This document shows, one piece after another, positions 41,325 to 49,644 of a stretch of DNA of 64,000 bases. Source of the DNA: Streptomyces lydicus (GTDB taxonomy: Bacteria; Actinomycetota; Actinomycetes; Streptomycetales; Streptomycetaceae); NCBI RefSeq assembly GCF_001729485.1, contig NZ_CP017157.1, forward strand, positions 3,224,001-3,288,000, in the 5' to 3' direction. Position 1 is the stretch's first letter, and the number at the start of each line of letters is the position of its first letter. The position numbers and the translations under genes are program-made. The notes beneath the pieces are model-generated. The model made no database searches. It was not told the origin of the DNA and worked only from the letters and a program-made list of their open reading frames with translations.

Positions 41325-42308
41325 ATGACCATGGTGAAGGACATCGATGTCCGCGGTATGCAGCACTGCGAGACGACGACGTTGGGCGTACTGCTGCGGC
41401 ATGAGGGACTCGACCTGTCCGAGCCCATGCTGTTCGGGCTCGGCTCCGGGCTGTCCTTCATCTACTGGGACAGCAAGGGCATGGGCTTTCCCTTCCTGGG
41501 AGGCCGGGTCAAGCCGTTCGAGCTGACCCGGAACCTGGCCGCCCTACTCGGGCTCGAACTGCTGGTGGGGGAGACCACCTCCCCGCGCAAGGCATGGCAC
41601 AACGTGGCGGCAGCCCTCGACGCCGGCCGGCCGGTCGGCCTTCAGCTCGACAGCTACCACCTGGACTACTTCGGCACCGAGGTGCACTTCGGCGGACACG
41701 TCGTGGCCATGTACGGCTACGACGAACGGAACGCCTACCTGGTGGACACCGCCCCGCAGGGCGGAGCCGTCTCGACCAGCCTCGCCGGCCTGGCCAGGGC
41801 CAGGGCCGAGCGCGGCCCCATGACTGCCAAGCACCGCTCCTTCACCCTCACCGCGCCGGGCAGCCTGCCGTCACCGCGGGACCGGATCATCCCCGCGATC
41901 AAGAGCTGCGCCGACGCCTTCCTGAACCCGCCCATCGCGAACCTGGGCCACCGGGGCATCGGGAAGACCGCCGAGCAGGTGCCGAAGTGGCTGCAGCGCA
42001 GCGACAATCCGCGGGAGGACCTGCCGCGGGCCGCCGTCCTCATGGAACGGGCCGGCACCGGCGGTGCCCTGTTCCGCAACCTCTACCGGGACTTCCTCGC
42101 CGAGTGCGCCCAGCTGGTCGACAGCAGCCACCTGCGCACCGGCCACAGCCTCTATGCCGAGGCCGCCACCCTCTGGACACAGGTGGCCGCTCTCGTCGCC
42201 GCAGCAGGCGAATCCGGCGACGCGAAGCACCTCGTGCAGGCCGGCTCCGTCCTCCACGAGCTCTCGCGCATCGAACGCGACGCGATGCAGGCCCTCAGCA
42301 TGCTCTAG
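41325..42308 (+). CDS. BtrH N-terminal domain / DUF4872 protein
   Basis: A 327-aa protein with the papain-like BtrH N-terminal domain: catalytic Cys in GMQHCETTTLGVLLRHEG, the segment LFGLGSGLSFIYW, and the His region HFGGHVVAMYGYDERNAYLVD. The second half is DUF4872-like. BtrH transfers an acyl side chain from a carrier protein during butirosin synthesis, so an acyltransferase or cysteine-peptidase-like reaction is possible, but no carrier protein or aminoglycoside gene is near. ATG 41325 follows GAGGGG; ATG 41331 is possible. Function here unknown. Confidence 0.82.
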   Translation: MTMVKDIDVRGMQHCETTTLGVLLRHEGLDLSEPMLFGLGSGLSFIYWDSKGMGFPFLGGRVKPFELTRNLAALLGLELLVGETTSPRKAWHNVAAALDAGRPVGLQLDSYHLDYFGTEVHFGGHVVAMYGYDERNAYLVDTAPQGGAVSTSLAGLARARAERGPMTAKHRSFTLTAPGSLPSPRDRIIPAIKSCADAFLNPPIANLGHRGIGKTAEQVPKWLQRSDNPREDLPRAAVLMERAGTGGALFRNLYRDFLAECAQLVDSSHLRTGHSLYAEAATLWTQVAALVAAAGESGDAKHLVQAGSVLHELSRIERDAMQALSML

Positions 42309-42335
42309 GGACCCCCGTGGGCGTCCTTCGTCCCG

Positions 42336-42728
42336 TCACTGCGGCGCCGCGCCCTGGCAACCCTCCCTCACCTTCATCACCTTGAAAATCACCGGGAATT
42401 GGGTGATCCGCTGGTTCGGGCCCGGCTGGGAGCCGCAGATCTTCCACCCGGCCGGATCGTCCACCGCACGGCCTCGTCCGCTCGCGTCCTTGAACGTCAT
42501 GTCGAGTTCGGAGCTCATCTGCTCGTACGCACGCCCGGCGTTGCCGCCGATGACATCGGGCACGGTGGCGGCGACGGGCGCCGCGTGCGCCGGACGACGC
42601 GGCTCGGCGGACGCCGAGCCGGTCGGGGTGTTCGCCGGGCCGTCCGGCACGGACGACGCGCCGCAGGCGGTGACCGAAGCCAGGAGCACGGTGGCGAGGA
42701 CGGGTCTCAGAAGCTTGCTGACGGTCAT
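42336..42728 (-). CDS. Small lipoprotein with PASTA-like domain
   Basis: A 130-aa secreted lipoprotein. The signal peptide ends VLLASVTACG, giving a lipobox at Cys 22. After a 35-residue linker rich in Pro, Ala and Ser, the segment VPDVIGGNAGRAYEQM...WKICGSQPGPNQ resembles a PASTA/DUF-type domain of Streptomyces lipoproteins. It may sense or bind cell-wall material; inference only. Start ATG 42728. Confidence 0.75.
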   Translation of the reverse strand: MTVSKLLRPVLATVLLASVTACGASSVPDGPANTPTGSASAEPRRPAHAAPVAATVPDVIGGNAGRAYEQMSSELDMTFKDASGRGRAVDDPAGWKICGSQPGPNQRITQFPVIFKVMKVREGCQGAAPQ

Positions 42729-42796
42729 GTTCCCCCCGAGCGTGACGGCAGTTCGCCACAGTATTCACGGTGATCCAGGAGAAGGCACGACCTGGC

Positions 42797-43369
42797 TCAG
42801 GTCAGTGCGGACTTCAGCGCCGCGACGGTGTCACCTGAACTGGCGGCGGGGATCTTCCAGCGGAAGGCGGCACCCCTGCCGTCGACATAGACGAGGGTGC
42901 CGCCCTTCTCGGCGTCGGTGAGGTCGAAGGCGACGGTGTTCCTGCCGTAGGTGTGGGGCTGGACGGTGGGTCCGCCGTCATGGAAGCCGACGGGGGCGAT
43001 CCTTGCCGCACCCCTGCTGTTCCCCGCCTTGACGGTGTGCCCGTCGGGCGCCTTCCAGCGGAAGCCTCCCTTGCCGGTCGTTGCCGTCACCGGGGTAGCG
43101 GTCCGGTTGGCGGCGCTGAAGGCGACCACGGCATAGAGATCGTGCTCCGGGGTGTCCGCGCCGGCCTTGTGGACGTAGACCACGGTGTCCGGAGTGATCC
43201 GCAGGGCCCCTTTCCCGCCGACGCCGACGGTATCGGCGTTCTGCCCCAACCGGAGCGCCGTGCGCGGAGTCGGCCCGGGCTCACCTCGGTCATCGTCCTC
43301 GGTGCAGGCGGTGAGAAGGCCGAGACAGCAGACGGTGATGAGTGTGGTCGCTCTGTTGATGTGCCGCAT
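42797..43369 (-). CDS. Secreted lipoprotein, DUF4352-like fold
   Basis: A 190-aa lipoprotein with signal ATTLITVCCLGLLTACTE (lipobox LTAC) and a beta-rich domain resembling DUF4352/telomeric-repeat-like Ig folds: DLYAVVAFSAANRTATPVTA and NTVAFDLTDAEKGGTLVYVD. ATG 43369 has GAGG 4 nt upstream; the longer open frame adds 50 residues unlike a signal sequence and is rejected. It lies upstream of the PASTA-like lipoprotein on the same strand. Function unknown. Confidence 0.75.
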   Translation of the reverse strand: MRHINRATTLITVCCLGLLTACTEDDDRGEPGPTPRTALRLGQNADTVGVGGKGALRITPDTVVYVHKAGADTPEHDLYAVVAFSAANRTATPVTATTGKGGFRWKAPDGHTVKAGNSRGAARIAPVGFHDGGPTVQPHTYGRNTVAFDLTDAEKGGTLVYVDGRGAAFRWKIPAASSGDTVAALKSALT

Positions 43370-43517
43370 GAGTCCTCTGAGCAGTCGCAGGCGAAACGGC
43401 CAAGTTCCCTTCCACCTCAGCATGTCAGCCAGGTCGGCGGGTCCGCTTCCGGGCGGAACTGCGCCGGGTTCGAGCCGTCGCGACCGGCCCGCATGCCACG
43501 CGGCATAACGTGACCGC

Positions 43518-44294
43518 ATGGAACAGGACGAACGGCTTCTGCACAGCTCGTCGTTCGGCGCGGCCGCGGCTGCATATGCCGAGCACCGCCCGGACTACGC
43601 GCAGGCCGCGGTGCGTTGGGCGCTCGACCCCGCGCCCGGCCCGCGGGTGCTCGACCTCGGCGCCGGAACCGGCAAGCTGACCGCCACGCTCGTCGCGTCG
43701 GGCGTGGACGTCATCGCTGTCGAGCCCGACCCGGAGATGCTGGCCGAGCTGCGCCGCGCGCTGCCGGCCGTCCGTGCCCTGGCGGGCAGCGCCGAGGCGA
43801 TCCCGCTGCCGGACGGGTCCGTCGATGCCGTACTGGCCGGCAACGCCATGCACTGGTTCGACATGGCCGTGGCGGGACCCGAGATCGCCCGGGTCCTCGC
43901 ACCCGGCGGCGTCCTGGCGGGCCTGTGGAACGTCCTCGACGACCGGGTCGACTGGGTTGCCGGACTTGAGCGGGTCGGCGGGAGCGCGGCCATCGGCCCG
44001 CGCGACACCCTCGGCAACTGGCGGGCCGCGACAGCGGACCTGCATCTTCCCGGCAGCGGCGGCGCCCGGTTCGGCTCGCCGGAGCACGACGAGTTCCCGC
44101 ACGGGCAGCGCCGCACGGCCGACTCCCTCGCCGCGACACTGGCGACGCGCGCGGGGATGCTCGTCATGCCGGAGCAGGAACGGCAGGCGGTGCTCGGCCG
44201 GATCCGCGCCTTCCTCACAGGCGGGCCGGAGACCGCCCACGGCGAGTTCACCCTGCCGATGCTGACCGGCGTGCTGCGCGTCCGGCGGCTGTGA
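43518..44294 (+). CDS. Class I SAM-dependent methyltransferase
   Basis: A 258-aa Rossmann-fold methyltransferase (UbiE/type 11). Motif I is VLDLGAGTGKLTATLV, motif II region is VIAVEPDPEMLAELRRALP, and later GSAEAIPLPDGSVDAVLAGNAMHWFD. The AxYAEHRPDY opening is typical of the trans-aconitate-methyltransferase-like group. Acceptor unknown. It stands alone, divergent from the lipoprotein gene. Confidence 0.92.
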   Translation: MEQDERLLHSSSFGAAAAAYAEHRPDYAQAAVRWALDPAPGPRVLDLGAGTGKLTATLVASGVDVIAVEPDPEMLAELRRALPAVRALAGSAEAIPLPDGSVDAVLAGNAMHWFDMAVAGPEIARVLAPGGVLAGLWNVLDDRVDWVAGLERVGGSAAIGPRDTLGNWRAATADLHLPGSGGARFGSPEHDEFPHGQRRTADSLAATLATRAGMLVMPEQERQAVLGRIRAFLTGGPETAHGEFTLPMLTGVLRVRRL

Positions 44295-44584
44295 AGAGAG
44301 ACGTCCCCGGTTCCGTTCGGGTGCGGACCCGACGGCCGCGGCGGCGAGCTCCGGGGGCGGTCGCTCCGCGCCGGCTGTCACGCTCGGTTACTATTCCCCC
44401 TTCGTGCCGGAGGCCGGACGCAAGGGGCGCACGGCCGTCGAGGAGCTGCTCGGAAGGGAGGGGCGCGGCCTGCCGTTCGAAATTCCCTCGTCCTCCCCAG
44501 GGCTGATCGCTACGGTTGCCCGGGTTGTACCCGCAGGGGGTTAATCGTGGATTGCACGGCGAAATAGTCATGGAGCCTGGGAAA

Positions 44585-45409
44585 ATGTTGGCAGAAGTCA
44601 TTGCGACTCGCTATGTCACGCCCTTGCGTGAGGGCGGGTCGCTGCCGGGGATCGTTGAAGGGGACGATCTCGGCACCTACGTCATGAAGTTCACCGGGGC
44701 CGGGCAGGGGCGCAAGACGCTCGTCGCGGAGGTCATCTGCGGGCAGTTGGGGCGTCGCCTCGGACTGCGGGTGCCGGATCTGGTGCGGATGCAGCTCGAC
44801 CCGGTCATCGGGCTCGGCGAGCCCGACCAGGAGGTCCAGGAGCTGCTGAAGGCCAGCGGCGGGCTGAACCTGGGCATGGACTACCTCCCCGGATCGCTGG
44901 GCTTCGATCCGCTCGGGTTCGAGGTGAGCGCCCGTGAGGCGGGCCGCGTGGTGTGGTTCGACGCGCTGATCAACAACGTCGACCGGTCCTGGCGCAACCC
45001 CAACCTGCTGGTGTGGCACGGCGAACTGTGGCTGATCGACCACGGCGCCGCGATGATCTGGCACCACAACTGGCCGAGCGCGGAGAAGGCCGCGGTCCGG
45101 CCGTACAACGCCTCCGACCACGTGCTCGCCACGTTCGGCCCGGACGTCGCCGCGGCCGCCGAGGAGTTCGCGCCGCGGATCACCGAGGAACTGCTGACCG
45201 AGATCGCCGCGGACGTCCCGGACGAGTGGCTCACCGACGAGCCCGGATTCGACTCGCCGGACGTGCTCCGGCAGGCGTACGTCCGCACGCTGCTCGCCCG
45301 TGCCCGGACGATCAGCGACCACATCACCATCGGAGAGCCCACCGAGGGCAAGGCGTCGCAGGCGCCGGAATGGCTGGCCGGAAAGTTGCCGCGGAGGGCA
45401 GTGAAGTGA
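44585..45409 (+). CDS. HipA-like kinase (HipA_2 family)
   Basis: A 274-aa small HipA-family kinase. The ATP-binding lysine is in GTYVMKFTGAGQGRKTLVAE, the catalytic loop is LINNVDRSWRNPNLLV (D and N of the HipA DRxxxN motif) and the metal-binding aspartate is in LWLIDHGAAM, so all catalytic residues are present. Canonical HipA (about 440 aa) phosphorylates a tRNA synthetase; the target of this shorter form is not known. Start ATG 44585; 44570 possible. The DUF3037 gene overlaps its stop (GTGA). Confidence 0.85.
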   Translation: MLAEVIATRYVTPLREGGSLPGIVEGDDLGTYVMKFTGAGQGRKTLVAEVICGQLGRRLGLRVPDLVRMQLDPVIGLGEPDQEVQELLKASGGLNLGMDYLPGSLGFDPLGFEVSAREAGRVVWFDALINNVDRSWRNPNLLVWHGELWLIDHGAAMIWHHNWPSAEKAAVRPYNASDHVLATFGPDVAAAAEEFAPRITEELLTEIAADVPDEWLTDEPGFDSPDVLRQAYVRTLLARARTISDHITIGEPTEGKASQAPEWLAGKLPRRAVK

Positions 45410-45801
45410 CCGGTCTGCACAACGGACGCGATGTGTTCGAGTACGCCCTGCTGAAGGTCGTGCCCCGGGTGGAGCGCGGCGAGATGATCAATGCCGGGGT
45501 GGTCGTGTACTGCCGTGCCCGGCGCTTCGTGGAGGCCCGCACGTATCTGGACGAGGCCCGTCTGCTGGCCCTCGACCCGTCGGTCGACGTGGCCGGGGTG
45601 CGGGCCGCGCTCGGTGCTGTCGAGGGCGTGTGCCTGGGCGGGGAGCTGGCCGGCCAGGCGGCCGGTGACGACGCGGGGCGGCGTTTCCGCTGGTTGATCG
45701 CGCCGCGCAGCACCATCGTCCAGCCGGGCCCCGTGCACACCGGCCTGACCGCCGACCCCGCGGCGGAGGCGGAGCGGCTGCTGGAGCTGCTGGTGCGCTG
45801 A
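45406..45801 (+). CDS. DUF3037 protein paired with HipA-like kinase
   Basis: A 131-aa soluble protein of DUF3037: FEYALLKVVPRVERGEMINAG, VVVYCRARRF, and RRFRWLIAPRSTIVQPGPVHTG. The family is found next to HipA_2 kinases, suggesting an antitoxin-, substrate- or regulator-like role, which is untested inference. GTG 45406 has GGAGGG 7 nt upstream and overlaps the kinase stop. A long terminator follows. Confidence 0.85.
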   Translation: MTGLHNGRDVFEYALLKVVPRVERGEMINAGVVVYCRARRFVEARTYLDEARLLALDPSVDVAGVRAALGAVEGVCLGGELAGQAAGDDAGRRFRWLIAPRSTIVQPGPVHTGLTADPAAEAERLLELLVR

Positions 45802-45828
45802 CGCCTGGGGAAGTGGCCTGTCGTGCCG

Positions 45829-45870
45829 GGCGCCAGGGTCGCCGGACGTCCGTCCGGGGGCCCTGGCGCC
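45829..45870. terminator. Long two-part hairpin terminator
   Basis: GGCGCCAGGG (45829-45838) pairs with CCCTGGCGCC (45861-45870); inside, CCGGAC (45842-45847) pairs with GTCCGG (45852-45857). It ends the HipA/DUF3037 unit. Confidence 0.75.
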
Positions 45871-45945
45871 GTGTCGTATGGCGCGATTGTGTCGGGTCGG
45901 GTGCGGCGTCCCAGGTGAGGTGGGCAACGGCGCGGTGGTGGGGCG

Positions 45946-45974
45946 TTGACAGCGCCCTGCCGGGCTTCTAGCGT
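45946..45974 (+). promoter_or_regulatory. Consensus promoter TTGACA-N17-TAGCGT
   Basis: TTGACA (45946-45951) and TAGCGT (45969-45974) are exactly 17 nt apart, matching the housekeeping HrdB consensus. Transcription would start near 45981, giving an 84-nt leader for fabG at 46065. Confidence 0.75.
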
Positions 45975-45990
45975 CAGCCCTGCTCAGGCT

Positions 45991-46006
45991 ACTAAGCGGT
46001 TGCTCA
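45991..46006. promoter_or_regulatory. Candidate TetR operator in fabG leader
   Basis: ACTAAGCGGTTGCTCA carries T.AGC....GCT.A symmetry and lies just after the predicted transcription start, where a repressor would block initiation. The form resembles actinobacterial TetR sites at acyl-CoA genes. No TetR gene is adjacent. Confidence 0.4.
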
Positions 46007-46064
46007 CCCACGGGATCGGTGCGGCGGACCGCTTGTCGAGGTTTCGAGGGTGAGGAGAACCCGC

Positions 46065-46826
46065 ATGTCCACCACCGAGCAGCGCGTCGCCATCGTGACG
46101 GGCGCGGCCCGCGGTATCGGCGCGGCCACCGCCGTCCGCCTGGCCGCCGAGGGCCGTGCCGTAGCCGTACTCGACCTCGACGAGGCGGCCTGCAAGGACA
46201 CCGTCGAGAAGATCACCGCGGCCGGCGGCAAGGCCGTCGCGATCGGCTGCGACGTCTCGGACGCGGAGCAGGTGGAGGCGGCCGTCACCCGGGTCGCCTC
46301 CGAGCTCGGCGCCCCGACCGTCCTCGTCAACAACGCCGGTGTGCTCCGCGACAACCTGCTGTTCAAGATGAGCGAGAGCGACTGGGACACGGTCATGAAC
46401 GTGCACCTGCGCGGCGCGTTCCTGATGTCCCGCGCCTGCCAGAAGCACATGGTGGACGCCAAGTTCGGCCGCATCGTCAACCTCTCCTCCAGCTCGGCGC
46501 TCGGCAACCGCGGCCAGGTCAACTACTCGGCCGCCAAGGCCGGTCTGCAGGGCTTCACCAAGACCCTCGCCATCGAGCTCGGCAAGTTCGGCGTCACCGC
46601 CAACGCCGTCGCTCCCGGTTTCATCGTCACCGACATGACCGCCGCCACCGCCGAGCGCGTCGGCATGGGCTTCGAGGACTTCCAGGCCGCGGCCGCCACC
46701 CAGATCCCGGTGCAGCGCGTCGGCCGCCCCGAGGACATCGCCAACGCGATCGCCTTCTTCACCGGTGACGCGGCCGGCTTCGTGTCCGGCCAGGTCATGT
46801 ACGTCGCCGGCGGCCCGCTCAACTGA
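46065..46826 (+). CDS. fabG: 3-oxoacyl-ACP reductase-like SDR (FabG type)
   Basis: A 253-aa classical short-chain dehydrogenase. Cofactor loop TGAARGIGAA at residues 12-21, NNAG, catalytic Ser in NLSSSSALGNRGQ, and YSAAK. It should reduce a 3-oxoacyl thioester with NADPH. ATG 46065 has GAGGAGA 6-7 nt upstream. It is transcribed from a consensus promoter and followed after 29 nt by a second SDR. Whether it serves housekeeping fatty acid synthesis or acyl-CoA degradation is unclear; the candidate operator favours regulated acyl metabolism. Confidence 0.85.
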   Translation: MSTTEQRVAIVTGAARGIGAATAVRLAAEGRAVAVLDLDEAACKDTVEKITAAGGKAVAIGCDVSDAEQVEAAVTRVASELGAPTVLVNNAGVLRDNLLFKMSESDWDTVMNVHLRGAFLMSRACQKHMVDAKFGRIVNLSSSSALGNRGQVNYSAAKAGLQGFTKTLAIELGKFGVTANAVAPGFIVTDMTAATAERVGMGFEDFQAAAATQIPVQRVGRPEDIANAIAFFTGDAAGFVSGQVMYVAGGPLN

Positions 46827-46855
46827 CCGCCCCACCGACTCCAGGAGTACAGAAC

Positions 46856-47626
46856 ATGACCGAGCAGGACAGCGGGCTCCCCGAGCTCTCCGGCAAGGTG
46901 GCGCTGGTCACCGGTGCCAGTCGCGGCATCGGCTACGGCATCGCGCAGGCCCTGGTCGCCCGCGGTGACCGGGTCGTCATCACCGGCCGCAACGAGGACG
47001 CCCTCAAGGAGGCCGCCGAGAAGCTGGGCGCCGACCGGGTGCTCGGCGTCGCCGGCAAGGCGCACGACGAGGCCCACCAGGCCGTCGCCGTCGAGCGCGC
47101 GATGGAGACGTTCGGGCGGGTCGACTACCTCGTCAACAACGCCGGTACCAACCCGGTGTTCGGGCCGATCGCCGACCTCGACCTCAACGTCGCGCGCAAG
47201 GTGTTCGAGACCAACGTCGTCTCCGCGCTCGGCTTCGCGCAGCGCACCTGGCACGCCTGGCAGAAGGAGAACGGCGGCGCGATCGTCAACATCGCCTCGA
47301 TCGCCGGTCTCAACGCCTCGCCGTTCATCGGCGCGTACGGCATGAGCAAGGCCGCGATGGTGAACCTGACCATGCAGCTCGCGCACGAGTTCGCGCCTCT
47401 CGTGCGGGTCAACTCGATCGCCCCCGCGGTGATCAAGACCAAGTTCGCCGCGGCGCTGTACGAGAACCGTGAGGAGGAGGCGGCGGCCGGCTACCCGATG
47501 GCGCGGCTCGGCGTCCCGGAGGACATCGGCGGGGCCACGGCCTTCCTGCTGTCCGACGCCTCCGGCTGGATCACCGGTCAGACGCTCGTCGTGGACGGCG
47601 GCCTGTTCCTCAACGCGGGGGTCTGA
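46856..47626 (+). CDS. SDR-family oxidoreductase
   Basis: A 256-aa classical SDR with TGASRGIGYG, NNAGTNPVFGP, catalytic Ser in NIASIAGLNASP and YGMSKAA. The opening LSGKVALVTGASRGIG and the ending GWITGQTLVVDGGLFLNAG are typical of NAD(P)-dependent acyl or alcohol dehydrogenases. It probably acts with the preceding FabG-type enzyme in one pathway. Substrate unknown. A strong terminator follows. Confidence 0.9.
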   Translation: MTEQDSGLPELSGKVALVTGASRGIGYGIAQALVARGDRVVITGRNEDALKEAAEKLGADRVLGVAGKAHDEAHQAVAVERAMETFGRVDYLVNNAGTNPVFGPIADLDLNVARKVFETNVVSALGFAQRTWHAWQKENGGAIVNIASIAGLNASPFIGAYGMSKAAMVNLTMQLAHEFAPLVRVNSIAPAVIKTKFAAALYENREEEAAAGYPMARLGVPEDIGGATAFLLSDASGWITGQTLVVDGGLFLNAGV

Positions 47627-47642
47627 GCCCCGGGGCGGAGCG

Positions 47643-47683
47643 CGCGGAAGGTGCCGGTCCCGGTGGGGCCGGCACCTTCCGCG
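47643..47683. terminator. 15-bp stem terminator
   Basis: CGCGGAAGGTGCCGG pairs perfectly with CCGGCACCTTCCGCG and the stem can extend into the 11-nt loop; TT follows. It closes the SDR operon. Confidence 0.85.
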
Positions 47684-47825
47684 TTCGGCGCGGTACGCCG
47701 CACCCGCTCGGCTGTGCGACGCTGAAGGGGCCGGGTCCGTGGGGAGACCGGCCCGTGGTCGGCGTTGTCAGTGGTCGCCGGTAGGTTCGGGGACGAGAAC
47801 GCAACGCACACCGGAGGTTGTTGAC

Positions 47826-48506
47826 GTGGTGACCGACATGCTGCCCGCATCCTGGCGCGGGGTACTCGGCGAGGAGTTGGACAAGCCCTACTTCAAGGAG
47901 CTGCTCGACTTCGTCGAGGAGGAGCGGGCCAACGGCCCGGTCTACCCGCCCCGCGATCAGGTCTTCGCGGCGCTGGAGGCGACGCCCTACGACCAGGTGA
48001 AGGTGCTCATCCTCGGCCAGGACCCGTATCACGGCGCGGGACAGGGCCACGGCCTGTGCTTCTCGGTGCAGCCCGGCGTCCGGACGCCGCCGTCGCTGCG
48101 GAACATCTACAAGGAGATGCAGGCGGAGCTCGGCCATCCGATCCCGGACAACGGCTATCTGATGCCCTGGGCCCAGCAGGGTGTGCTGCTGCTGAACGCC
48201 GTCCTGACCGTGCGCGAGGCCGAGGCCAATTCGCACAAGGGCAAGGGGTGGGAGAAGGTCACCGACGCGGTGATCCGCGCCGTGGCCTCCCGGCCCGACC
48301 CGGCGGTCTTCGTGCTGTGGGGGAACTACGCCAAGAAGAAGCTGCCGCTGATCGACGAGGAGCGGCACGCCGTGGTGCAGGGCGCGCACCCCTCCCCGCT
48401 GTCGGCGAAGAAGTTCTTCGGCTCCCGCCCGTTCACCCAGATCAACGACGCGATCGCCGCGCAGGGGCACACCCCGATCGACTGGCGCATCCCGGACCTG
48501 GGCTGA
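47826..48506 (+). CDS. ung: Uracil-DNA glycosylase, family 1
   Basis: A 226-aa Ung that removes uracil from DNA in base-excision repair. The catalytic water-activating loop is LGQDPYHGAGQ, the uracil pocket is in GLCFSV, LLLNAVLTV is the Asn strand and the minor-groove loop is GAHPSPLSA. GTG 47826 has GGAGG 8 nt upstream; GTG 47829 and ATG 47838 are alternatives. Length is standard. Streptomyces carries more than one Ung-like gene, so it need not be the only copy. Confidence 0.95.
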   Translation: MVTDMLPASWRGVLGEELDKPYFKELLDFVEEERANGPVYPPRDQVFAALEATPYDQVKVLILGQDPYHGAGQGHGLCFSVQPGVRTPPSLRNIYKEMQAELGHPIPDNGYLMPWAQQGVLLLNAVLTVREAEANSHKGKGWEKVTDAVIRAVASRPDPAVFVLWGNYAKKKLPLIDEERHAVVQGAHPSPLSAKKFFGSRPFTQINDAIAAQGHTPIDWRIPDLG

Positions 48507-48638
48507 TCCGGGGCGTGCCGGGCGGCAGCGGGCCGTGGGCCGATCGCCCGGCGCGCCGCGCACACCGCGCGAAGCTTTCCCCGGGCGGTTAGCGTCGGGG
48601 GAACGGCAGTGACGTGGTGAGCGGATACGGAGTGCACG

Positions 48639-49175
48639 GTGGTGGACAAGCTGCGGAAGGCCACGTCCGAGGACGGCGTGCTGACCCGGATCGGCCAGGC
48701 GATCATGCTGCATCGCGCGGGCGACCGCGAAGAGGCCCGCAATCGCCTCACGGCGCTGTGGCACGAGATCGGGCCGCAGGGAGACGCCTTCCACCGCTGT
48801 GCCCTCGCCCACTACATGGCGGACACCCAGGACGACCCCAGGGACGAGCTCGACTGGGACCTGCGGGCCCTGGAGGCAGCCGAGGGCTTCGTCACCGAGC
48901 GCCCCGACGGCGCGGCCCCCGGCGCGGCGAGCGTCGCCGACGGCCCCGGTCCGCGGCACCCCCTCGTCGCCCTCCGCGCCTTCTTCCCCTCGCTGCACCT
49001 CAACATCGCCGCCGACTACGCCGCCCTCGACCGGCCGGCCGACGCGCACGCCCAGCTGCGGCGGGCCCGCGCGTCGGTCAACGCGCTCGCGGACGGCCAG
49101 TACCGCCAGGGGCTCAGGGACGCGATCGACCGGCTGCAGCTGCGGATCGACGGCGCGGCGGGCCGGACTGCGTAG
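48639..49175 (+). CDS. TPR-like helical protein, unknown
   Basis: A 178-aa soluble protein with paired helices of tetratricopeptide type: ARNRLTALWHEIGPQGDAFH, then LNIAADYAALDRPADAHAQL and RQGLRDAIDRLQLRI. No enzyme motif. GTG 48639 lies 7 nt after TACGGA (48626-48631), so it may be leaderless. Similar small TPR proteins occur widely in Streptomyces. Function unknown; it converges with the VOC gene. Confidence 0.75.
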   Translation: MVDKLRKATSEDGVLTRIGQAIMLHRAGDREEARNRLTALWHEIGPQGDAFHRCALAHYMADTQDDPRDELDWDLRALEAAEGFVTERPDGAAPGAASVADGPGPRHPLVALRAFFPSLHLNIAADYAALDRPADAHAQLRRARASVNALADGQYRQGLRDAIDRLQLRIDGAAGRTA

Positions 49176-49208
49176 CCCGGCGCGGACGGCCCCCGGGAGC
49201 GCCCGCGG

Positions 49209-49604
49209 TCAGGCGAGGCCGTGGCCTTCGCCGGCGGCCAGTACGAAGGGGTGTCCCGCGGGATCCGAGTAGCGCCGGATGTCATGGCGCCCGCCGTTGT
49301 CCCGGGTCTCCAGGGGACGGGCGCCGAGGTCGATCGCCTCCCGCTCCGCCTCGTCCATGTCGTCCTGCGGGACGAGGAAGTGCAGATGGGCCTGTTGTGA
49401 GGTGTCCGGGCGCGGCCAGCTCGGCGGCGCGGCGCCGCGGTCCCGTCGGATGGCGAGGCGTACGCCCGAGGGCTCGACGACTTCGATGTAGTCGGGATTG
49501 CTGCCGACCCGCGCCTCCCCGCCGAGGAAGCGGGCGTAGAACTCGGCCAGTTCCTGCGGTTCGGCGGCGTCCAGCACCAGCACACTCGCCTTGGCGACGG
49601 CCAT
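49209..49604 (-). CDS. VOC-family (glyoxalase/bleomycin-resistance fold) protein
   Basis: A 131-aa vicinal-oxygen-chelate protein. The pattern SVLVLDAAEPQELAEFYARFLGG, AHLHFLVPQDDMDEAEREAI and YSDPAGHPFVLA is typical of the single-domain glyoxalase-like type. Metal ligands would be the strand His and Glu/His residues (HLHF). ATG 49604 has GGAGAGG 6 nt upstream. Substrate unknown. It lies 40 nt downstream of the TetR gene on the same strand and may share its transcript. Confidence 0.87.
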   Translation of the reverse strand: MAVAKASVLVLDAAEPQELAEFYARFLGGEARVGSNPDYIEVVEPSGVRLAIRRDRGAAPPSWPRPDTSQQAHLHFLVPQDDMDEAEREAIDLGARPLETRDNGGRHDIRRYSDPAGHPFVLAAGEGHGLA

Positions 49605-49644
49605 CCGGGACCTCTCCCCTCCAGGGCGGGCCACGCACCCGCCG

